Positions 1-5,083 of a stretch of DNA of 5,083 nt are shown one piece after another. The stretch covers positions 1 through 5,083 of the forward strand of contig CAKTKF010000121.1 in assembly GCA_934569215.1 (NCBI GenBank), written 5' to 3'. The position numbers were made by a program, and so were the translations under genes. Origin of the DNA: an uncultured Oscillospiraceae bacterium (GTDB lineage Bacteria > Bacillota > Clostridia > Oscillospirales > Oscillospiraceae). The notes beneath the pieces are model-generated. The model ran no database searches, had not been told where the DNA came from, and saw only the letters and a program-made list of their open reading frames with translations. The first letter of the stretch is position 1; every line of letters starts with the position of its first letter.

Positions 1-1
1 C

Positions 2-2149
2 AACAATACCTTCTATCAGTATGAAGAGGGCATTTACGTCGGCTATCGCTTCTTCGAGACGGCGGATGCGGAGGGCTATTTTGATTCTCCGGCCTTTACC
101 GGCCATGCGTTCAAGAACGGAACCGCGGCGGGCTATGAGCAGGTGGTGCAGTTCCCCTTCGGATTCGGCCTGTCCTACACGACGTTTGAGCAGAAGATCA
201 TTGACTCGGATGTGAAGCTGGATGCCCATGAGCAGAACACCGTGACCGTGCGCGTCACGAATACCGGTTCCGTAGGCGGCAAGGAAGTTGTCCAGCTGTA
301 TATGGATGCGCCTTATCAGAGCGACACGGAGCATTTTGGCATTCAGGGACGCGGTCTGGAAAAGTCCAAGGTTACTCTGATCGCCTTCGCAAAGACGAAG
401 ACCCTGGAGCCTGGACAGTCTCAGGATATTACGCTGAAGTTTGACACGGATGAGCTGGCTTCCTTCGATAACTTCGGCCAGGGATGCTACGTGCTGGAAA
501 AAGGAAATTACAAGTTTAACGTGCAGAGCGACGCACACCACTGGGGCGAGGAAGAGGCAGCCAATGCGCCGCTGGATACGGTCGCAGCCGAGCTTTCCAA
601 GTCTGTGATTTACGATGATGCCGGTGACGTTGCGGACGCGGAGTACGTGGGCGCCCGTTCGTCGGACAAGACGGTTGCCCGGAACGCGATGGACGATGTA
701 ACGGCCGGCGACGGCTGCATGCTGGACGGTTATCTTTCCAGAAGCAATTTCGCCGACGGAATGGAAGCGATCATGGCGCACCAGTCGGATGAGGAACCCA
801 ATGAGCTTCTGAAGGACGAGATCGTGGAAATCATGTCCCTGGCAAATACCCAGACCTATGACTACACCTTTGAAACCTACCGCAATGGCGTAAAAACGGA
901 GCAAACGAAAACATTCTATGCCTTTGGCGCGGATATGATTCCCTTCGCCGCGGAAACACCCGACGGCAAAGCGGTCGCGCAGATGGAAGCACCCCAGTGG
1001 GGGAAGGTATACTACGTCGCGGAAGGTCAGACGACGGAAAGCGGCCTGCCCGTGGTGACGGAAACCGTTCCGGAGGGCAATCACCATGTTCTCAGCGTGG
1101 CGGATATGACGGGCGTTCCCATTGATACGGAGGAAGGCAGAGCCATCTGGGAAATGCTGACCAATATGACCACACTGGATGAAGCCATCGAAATCCAGGG
1201 CAACTGTGGCTGGATGGTTCCGGCGATCCCCTCCGTGGGAAAGGCGAAGCAGACCTGCGTGGACGGCCCTGAGCAGTGCGGCTCTTCCGCAAGCGCCACG
1301 GGTTTCCCCGGCGAGCCTTTGATTGCCGCGACCTGGAATACGGAAACGGCTCAGAAAATGGGCGTGGCATACGGCCATCAGGCGGTACTGTTCAACTACG
1401 GATGCGTCTACGCGCCCGGTATGGATACCCACCGTTCTCCCTTCGGCGGCAGAAACCATCAGTATTATTCTGAGGACGGCTTCATCGGCGGCCAGATCGG
1501 CGGCAATGTGGTTCAGGGTATCCAGTCTACCGGTACGAGCGTGTTTGTAAAGCACCTGGCGCTGAACGACAGCGATACCAACCGTGACGGCGTTCTGACA
1601 TGGGCAAATGAGCAGGCGATCCGGGAAGTGTATATGCGTCCCTTCGAGATCACGGCAAAGGACTATAATGCGAACGGCTTCATGGCGTCCCTGAACCGGA
1701 TTGGTACAGCGCTGTTCCCCTACGGTATGTACGTTACGATGCTGCGCAGCGAGTGGGGCTGGAACGGCATGTTGATCACCGATGGAAACTGCGGAACCGG
1801 CGACGTTTACAACAACCCCCTGGCGATCCTCAGTGTGCAGGGCGCAACCCTTGGATACGGAAACTACATCACAATGGCGGCGACGGAAGCGGCGTTCGGC
1901 GATTCCACCCAGTCTGTCTATGCGCAGTATCAGCTCCATGAGATGATGCGTAACTGCCTGTACCAGTATTGCGGCACAAAGACCACCGACGCCGACGGCA
2001 ACGTGATCAGCGGCCCCGTGGGCGTGGTGACCACCACGAATCAGATCCCCGTCGGCCTCATCGTGATCGCGGTCGTGGGCGTGATCGTGGCAGGCGGCAT
2101 TGTCGGCGCGGTGATCGTCAGCAAAAACAAGAAGAAAAAACAGGCCTGA
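2..2149 (+). CDS. Membrane-anchored, circularly permuted GH3 family glycosidase (5' end outside window)
   Basis: Likely extracellular beta-glycosidase (beta-glucosidase or beta-xylosidase type). The frame is open to the left edge, and EGIYVGYRFFET and FPFGFGLSYTTF (visible residues 9-20 and 51-62) are the end of a GH3 C-terminal domain, so the gene starts upstream. An FnIII-like domain follows (about 77-178, with VTNTGSVGGKEVVQLY), then a linker with YLSRSNF (244-250) and an extra beta-rich stretch (about 283-362). The GH3 catalytic barrel comes last (about 385-659): DGP at 421-423, FPGEPLIAATWN, PGMDTHRSPFGGRN, VKH (Lys517, His518), REVYMRPFEI, and the predicted nucleophile Asp594 in LITDGN. 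This order is the reverse of standard GH3 and is known from some Ruminococcus and Butyrivibrio enzymes. A C-terminal helix (682-707) followed by KNKKKKQA should anchor the protein with its catalytic part outside. The acid/base residue is not visible. Family assignment is firm; substrate is unknown. Confidence 0.93.
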   Translation, partial: NNTFYQYEEGIYVGYRFFETADAEGYFDSPAFTGHAFKNGTAAGYEQVVQFPFGFGLSYTTFEQKIIDSDVKLDAHEQNTVTVRVTNTGSVGGKEVVQLYMDAPYQSDTEHFGIQGRGLEKSKVTLIAFAKTKTLEPGQSQDITLKFDTDELASFDNFGQGCYVLEKGNYKFNVQSDAHHWGEEEAANAPLDTVAAELSKSVIYDDAGDVADAEYVGARSSDKTVARNAMDDVTAGDGCMLDGYLSRSNFADGMEAIMAHQSDEEPNELLKDEIVEIMSLANTQTYDYTFETYRNGVKTEQTKTFYAFGADMIPFAAETPDGKAVAQMEAPQWGKVYYVAEGQTTESGLPVVTETVPEGNHHVLSVADMTGVPIDTEEGRAIWEMLTNMTTLDEAIEIQGNCGWMVPAIPSVGKAKQTCVDGPEQCGSSASATGFPGEPLIAATWNTETAQKMGVAYGHQAVLFNYGCVYAPGMDTHRSPFGGRNHQYYSEDGFIGGQIGGNVVQGIQSTGTSVFVKHLALNDSDTNRDGVLTWANEQAIREVYMRPFEITAKDYNANGFMASLNRIGTALFPYGMYVTMLRSEWGWNGMLITDGNCGTGDVYNNPLAILSVQGATLGYGNYITMAATEAAFGDSTQSVYAQYQLHEMMRNCLYQYCGTKTTDADGNVISGPVGVVTTTNQIPVGLIVIAVVGVIVAGGIVGAVIVSKNKKKKQA

Positions 2150-2157
2150 GATAACGG

Positions 2158-2164
2158 AAAGGAG
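2158..2164 (+). promoter_or_regulatory. Ribosome binding site of the lipoprotein gene
   Basis: AAAGGAG lies nine bases before the ATG at 2174 and just after the glycosidase stop codon. It supports this ATG as the start. The 24-base gap between the two genes holds no hairpin or promoter that I can see, which fits co-transcription. Confidence 0.8.
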
Positions 2165-2173
2165 ATTGACCCC

Positions 2174-3211
2174 ATGAAACGATTCATTCTTTCGGTAGGT
2201 GCATTGCTCCTTAGCTGCGCTATGCTGGCAGCTTGCGGGCAGAAAGACAATTTTGTCGCGGTGGATACCACGCCTACCGCGATTGCGGCGGAGGCTGATG
2301 CGACCCTCAAACAGCCTGAGGATTTTCAGTTTGACCCGATGACCGGCGAATTCTCCTTCACGGCAACGGATGACCGCACGGCGTACTATTTTGTTCGGAT
2401 TTTCCCTGTGGAAGACGGTACGGAGGCAACGGAGTATCTGGCGACCTCCGCGCGGATCATGGGCGGCAGTACCGGCGCGGTCACCGGCAAGGTGGACCTG
2501 CCCGCAATGGGGTGGGGAACCTTTCGGGTCATGCTGAACGCTTATCCGGCTGCCGGTTCCGGCCTGGAGCGCCCGGAGCCGACGAAGATCACGGCGGAAT
2601 ACGGTGTCGGCCTGACTCTGGAGCGTCCTGAAATGCTGGCCATGGTCAGCGGAAACCAGGTGGAGCTGATCGTTGACTGGTTTACCCTGTCCGACTACTA
2701 CACCCAGGAGTATTTGCCGGAAATGGAGTTCACCTTCTACTCCGATCCGGAGTGTACGGATGCCGTGCGCAGCGAAACGGTGGATCTGGAACAGCTGGCG
2801 GCGACGGTCTACCGTCATCCCATGGGATATAACTGGGGTTCTTCTTACTCCGAACCGCTGCCCCGGTATTACCACTCCGACGGTGAGCTGACGGGATTCG
2901 GCCCCTATGTCGGCGGCTCGGATTATTGCTTCCTGTATGATATTTTCCCCTACACGCTGGATCCCGGAACGTATTATGTGACCTGTCAGGCGCTTTCCAA
3001 GCTGGAGTATACCAACGATTCCGCGGTCAGCTCCGCCATTGAGATCGTGATCACGGACGCCGAACCCAGTGCGGAATTTGTCACCGGCCATACGGAGCTG
3101 TGGACGGATCCTGCAATGTCCGATATTCCCAGCTGCAAGGGCGGCGTGAGATCGGAACGGGTGGATTTCTGCGGCGATCAGCCCATTTCTGCCCGGATCG
3201 CAGAACAGTAA
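2174..3211 (+). CDS. Lipoprotein of unknown function with two beta-sandwich-like modules
   Basis: I do not recognise a named family. The N-terminus is a classic lipoprotein signal: basic MKR, a hydrophobic stretch, then lipobox LAAC with Cys21 as the predicted lipidated residue, giving a mature protein of 325 residues on the outer face of the membrane. A linker rich in Ala and Thr (about 28-48) precedes two regions that read like Ig/FnIII-type sandwiches. Region A (about 50-145) contains FSFTATDDRTAYYFVRIFPV and GTFRVMLNAYP. Region B (about 147-295) contains VELIVDWF, MEFTFYSDPEC and GTYYVTCQALS. Both end in a 'GT-aromatic-x-V...A' strand pattern followed by a Ser/Thr-rich turn and a last strand. 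Aromatic residues are frequent, especially Tyr in 213-260, which could suit glycan binding. The short tail (296-345) has Cys321 and Cys333. The gene follows the GH3 gene by 24 bases and is closed by a strong terminator, so a role alongside the glycosidase, such as substrate binding, is a reasonable inference but is not shown. Confidence 0.85.
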   Translation: MKRFILSVGALLLSCAMLAACGQKDNFVAVDTTPTAIAAEADATLKQPEDFQFDPMTGEFSFTATDDRTAYYFVRIFPVEDGTEATEYLATSARIMGGSTGAVTGKVDLPAMGWGTFRVMLNAYPAAGSGLERPEPTKITAEYGVGLTLERPEMLAMVSGNQVELIVDWFTLSDYYTQEYLPEMEFTFYSDPECTDAVRSETVDLEQLAATVYRHPMGYNWGSSYSEPLPRYYHSDGELTGFGPYVGGSDYCFLYDIFPYTLDPGTYYVTCQALSKLEYTNDSAVSSAIEIVITDAEPSAEFVTGHTELWTDPAMSDIPSCKGGVRSERVDFCGDQPISARIAEQ

Positions 3212-3228
3212 CCTACAACATTTCCCGG

Positions 3229-3272
3229 TCAGCAGCCCGACTTTCCGTCGGGCTGCTGATGGGAGTTTCTTT
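3229..3272 (+). terminator. Rho-independent terminator after the glycosidase-lipoprotein unit
   Basis: A perfect 13-bp inverted repeat (3229-3241 and 3247-3259, core CAGCCCGAC/GTCGGGCTG) encloses the five-base loop TTTCC. A short extra pairing of CCC (3224-3226) with GGG (3261-3263) can extend the stem past a small internal loop. The T-rich run TTTCTTT (3266-3272) follows. The stem begins 17 bases after the lipoprotein stop codon. The opposite strand has no T-run after the stem, so termination should act on + strand transcripts only. Confidence 0.9.
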
Positions 3273-3284
3273 GAAATGAATCGT

Positions 3285-3294
3285 AAAGGAAGGG
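3285..3294 (+). promoter_or_regulatory. Ribosome binding site that fixes the GTG start of the permease
   Basis: AAAGGAAGGG ends seven bases before the GTG at 3302. The only nearby ATG upstream (3276) is in another frame and meets a stop at 3303-3305, so GTG is the best start. The predicted N-terminus (RFKDRFDY..GSTLGTEIKAG) then lines up with the usual start of AzgA-like permeases. Confidence 0.75.
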
Positions 3295-3301
3295 CAAACC
3301 G

Positions 3302-4936
3302 GTGAAGGAAAACAAAATATCGGGAACCCGTTTTAAGGACAGGTTCGATTATTCCCAATATGGAAGTACGCTGGGAACGGAAATAAAAGCAGGTCTGCTG
3401 ATGGGCATTCTGGCGGTGTGCGGGATGTTCCTGAATATGAACATGGTTTTGCAGATGCTGGTATCCGACGGGGCGACTTCCGTCAATGCGATAGCCGCAA
3501 ACGGAGAGCTTACTGCGCAGATGTACTTTATTTCCATGATCCTGGGCGCGATTGGAAGTCTTGTCATGGGATTGGTTGCCGGACTGCCCCTTGTGCAGGT
3601 GTCAGGCCTGGGCTTGGGCGCGGTGCTGATCAGCCTCGGCGGGAATCAGGCGGGACTGACGTACTATAACATTCTGGCAATTTGCCTGGTCAGCTCACTG
3701 GTATGCACGATTGTATTCGCAATTCCGGGGCTGTGGGAGAAGATCTGGCGCACGATTCCGAAAGCGGTACGGGATGCCCTTCCGGCGGCGCTGGGAATTC
3801 TTCTGGTCTGGACGGCAATCCAGCTGACGGGAATCATACAGGTGCAAGGCTCGGCGATTCCCGATTACGGCGTTGCCGCGGCCTTGTCAGGAAAAGCGCA
3901 GTCGGTCATGCTCCCCAAGGCGATCGGCTGGGGCGGATTCTCTTATGTAACGGATAAGTACCATCCCCAGCTGCTTCTGAACGGATGCGCGGTGCTGCTT
4001 TGTGTCTGCGTATATTTCTGGTTGTCAAAACGCAGCCGCCATCCCCTGATGGGGGCGCTGATGGCAGGCACGGCCTTTTTCCTTTTGACCAGTGTCTGCT
4101 TTGTGTGCGTTAACTGGAAGAATTTCGGCGTTTCCCTGGATTCCATGTGGGGACGACTGTGGACGGTGGGCAGCGAGGATGCCCAGAGTAAACACCTGTT
4201 TACCATTCTGTCCAACTTCCGGCCGGCGCAGGTTTTGAAGGAGGGCTTCGATTTCACCGAATACCGCAGCCAGGGCGGCAGTGTGGCGTATCTGTTTGTT
4301 ACGGGAATCCTGACGACGGTTCTCACGATGATGCTGGACGGCGGGGCGACTCTGTCCGCAGTCGGGCAGGAGACCGGCAGAAAATCCGAAATTCCCCAAA
4401 GAAGCATTCTGCTGTGCAATGCAGTGAGCGGTGTCGTTGCGCCGTTGATGGGCGGCGTTTCCCTGTCCATCGGGAAAGCCTCCGTTGCCGGAGCAAAGGA
4501 CGGGGGCAGAACGGGTATCGCGGCAGTGACCGCGTCCGTTGTGTGCCTTCTCAGCGCGTTTTTCTGGATCGTTCCCTTCCTGTTCGGCACGATTTTTTCC
4601 TATGACATCCGCTTTTCCATGTACGGCCATTATGGGGCTGTTCTGGACATCCTGCGCAGATGCTCCTTCGCGGTAGCTGATATGGTGATGGCCATTGTGG
4701 GCGTGTCCATGGCGGTGAAGAGCATCCAAAGCGCGGACAAATCCTCGGCATCTGCCTTTTCCGTGACTGTGGCGGCATCGTTCTTCCTGTCCAGTTTGGC
4801 CGGGGGAGCCGCAGCGGGGATCCTGGCGTGGGTGCTGACAAGCGCAAAAGCGGAAAAGAAAGATTCCGGCGGCTGGCTCGGCTGCCTGATCATGACGGTG
4901 CTGTCCGCGCTGCTGCTGGTTCTTCTCCTGAAATAA
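3302..4936 (+). CDS. AzgA-like NCS2 family permease (putative nucleobase transporter, divergent)
   Basis: Polytopic inner-membrane protein, probably an ion-coupled purine or pyrimidine base importer. The AzgA-type layout can be followed throughout. The soluble start RFKDRFDY..GSTLGTEIKAGLL (10-33) matches the family's 'FF.L...GTTVRTEILAGL'. FISMILGAIGSLVMGLVAGLP (76-96) matches 'AIGTLLMGLLANLP'. IPKAVRDALPAALGILLVWT (152-171) matches the 'IP..LK.AI.AGIGLFIA' helix. LFVTGILTTVLTMMLDGGATL (331-351) corresponds to 'FLFVDLFDTIGTL', and AGAKDGGRTGIAAVTA (396-411) is a near match to 'AG..EGGRTGLTAVV'. I count about 12-13 hydrophobic helices, the last at 524-543. At 544 residues it is longer than typical AzgA proteins (roughly 430-480), with a larger loop between helices at about 270-325. 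The usual APGMGLNA is VSGLGLGA (100-107), and the TST..YIES segment reads GGVSLSIGKAS (384-394), so the substrate may differ. It is separated from the lipoprotein gene by a terminator; no promoter is evident in the short gap. Confidence 0.82.
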   Translation: MKENKISGTRFKDRFDYSQYGSTLGTEIKAGLLMGILAVCGMFLNMNMVLQMLVSDGATSVNAIAANGELTAQMYFISMILGAIGSLVMGLVAGLPLVQVSGLGLGAVLISLGGNQAGLTYYNILAICLVSSLVCTIVFAIPGLWEKIWRTIPKAVRDALPAALGILLVWTAIQLTGIIQVQGSAIPDYGVAAALSGKAQSVMLPKAIGWGGFSYVTDKYHPQLLLNGCAVLLCVCVYFWLSKRSRHPLMGALMAGTAFFLLTSVCFVCVNWKNFGVSLDSMWGRLWTVGSEDAQSKHLFTILSNFRPAQVLKEGFDFTEYRSQGGSVAYLFVTGILTTVLTMMLDGGATLSAVGQETGRKSEIPQRSILLCNAVSGVVAPLMGGVSLSIGKASVAGAKDGGRTGIAAVTASVVCLLSAFFWIVPFLFGTIFSYDIRFSMYGHYGAVLDILRRCSFAVADMVMAIVGVSMAVKSIQSADKSSASAFSVTVAASFFLSSLAGGAAAGILAWVLTSAKAEKKDSGGWLGCLIMTVLSALLLVLLLK

Positions 4937-4946
4937 AATCCGGCGG

Positions 4947-4975
4947 TTGCTTTCCTGAGAATTCTGTAATAAAAT
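4947..4975 (+). promoter_or_regulatory. Possible sigma-A promoter of the response regulator gene
   Basis: TTGCTT (4947-4952) and TAAAAT (4970-4975) are separated by 17 bases. The -10 box matches the consensus at five of six positions and the -35 at three of six, led by TTG. Transcription would start near 4982, leaving a leader of about 50 bases before the ATG at 5036. This is a pattern match only. No clear terminator lies between the permease stop codon and this site, so read-through from the permease is also possible. Confidence 0.45.
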
Positions 4976-5018
4976 ATCCAGGCGACCTATGACACAGAGG
5001 ATTCCGTTCTGTCCGCTT

Positions 5019-5025
5019 TGAGAGG
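5019..5025 (+). promoter_or_regulatory. Ribosome binding site of the response regulator gene
   Basis: TGAGAGG lies ten bases before the ATG at 5036. The ATG at 5026 is followed at once by TGA and cannot start a protein, so 5036 is the sensible start. Confidence 0.55.
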
Positions 5026-5035
5026 ATGTGAAAAC

Positions 5036-5083
5036 ATGCGCGTTGCCATTGCCGAGGATGACGAAGCCAGCTGTAAGCTTTTG
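5036..5083 (+). CDS. Response regulator, N-terminal fragment (probably LytR/AlgR type)
   Basis: Only 16 codons are visible before the window ends: MRVAIAEDDEASCKLL. A hydrophobic first strand followed at once by the acidic cluster Glu7-Asp8-Asp9 and an amphipathic start of helix 1 is the standard opening of a CheY-like receiver domain. The acidic residues would bind Mg2+ near the phosphorylated Asp, which lies beyond the window. The form 'MR-hydrophobic-A-I-x-(D/E)DD/E' is common in LytTR-type regulators of Clostridia, but the output domain is not visible, so the subclass is a guess. A sensor kinase gene may follow downstream. Confidence 0.68.
   Translation, partial: MRVAIAEDDEASCKLL

Noticed and set aside
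2023..2038. Small inverted repeat CGTGGT-GACC-ACCACG
   Set aside because: It lies within the glycosidase coding region, where it encodes a Val-Val-Thr-Thr-Thr linker, has no T-run, and is likely due to codon repetition.
2045..2122. Repeated GTGATCG/GTCGGC-like words near the glycosidase 3' end
   Set aside because: They encode the Val/Ile/Gly-rich transmembrane helix, and the repetition follows from its amino acid composition.
143..2149. GTG at 143 as the true start of the glycosidase
   Set aside because: The frame is open to the left edge and the upstream codons encode conserved GH3 C-terminal sequence (EGIYVGYRFFET), so this Val is internal.
3943..4729. Long open frames on the - strand (215 and 234 codons)
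   Set aside because: They lie fully inside the permease gene, lack recognisable motifs, hydrophobic patterns or ribosome sites, and are explained by the G+C-rich codon bias of the + strand gene.
4994..5012. Weak hairpin ACAGA...TCTGT before the response regulator
   Set aside because: Only five paired bases, no T-run and no known operator pattern; not enough to call a terminator or binding site.

Overview
The window holds four genes, all on the + strand: the 3' part of a large secreted glycosidase gene, a lipoprotein gene, an intact nucleobase-transporter-like permease gene, and the first 16 codons of a response regulator gene. The moderately high G+C, the GGAGG-type ribosome sites, a GTG start, a membrane-tethered glycoside hydrolase family 3 (GH3) enzyme with reversed domain order and an apparent LytR/AlgR-style regulator start all suggest a Clostridia-class Firmicute, probably a gut commensal related to Oscillospiraceae or Lachnospiraceae. 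This placement is inferred from style, not from a marker gene.

Bases 1-2149 encode the C-terminal 715 residues of a circularly permuted GH3 enzyme. The end of the GH3 C-terminal domain and a fibronectin-III-like domain come first, the (beta/alpha)8 catalytic domain follows, and the protein ends in a transmembrane helix with a Lys-rich tail. Twenty-four bases later, at 2174-3211, is a lipoprotein of unknown function with a clear lipobox and two apparent beta-sandwich modules. The two genes look co-transcribed and both products should sit on the outer face of the cytoplasmic membrane. A perfect 13-bp GC-rich hairpin with a T-rich tail (3229-3272) closes this unit.

The second unit begins almost directly after the terminator. 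A 544-residue polytopic membrane protein (3302-4936, GTG start) has the layout of AzgA-like NCS2 nucleobase permeases, but its signature motifs are changed, so its substrate is uncertain. After about 100 bases holding a plausible sigma-A promoter, a response regulator gene starts at 5036 and runs off the window.

The glycosidase and lipoprotein plausibly work together in glycan breakdown at the cell surface. Nothing in the sequence ties the permease or the regulator to that job. I saw no RNA genes, CRISPR arrays, insertion sequences or phage features. The window looks like ordinary gut-Clostridia chromosome; the less familiar points are the paired lipoprotein, the insert in the GH3 enzyme and the divergent permease motifs.
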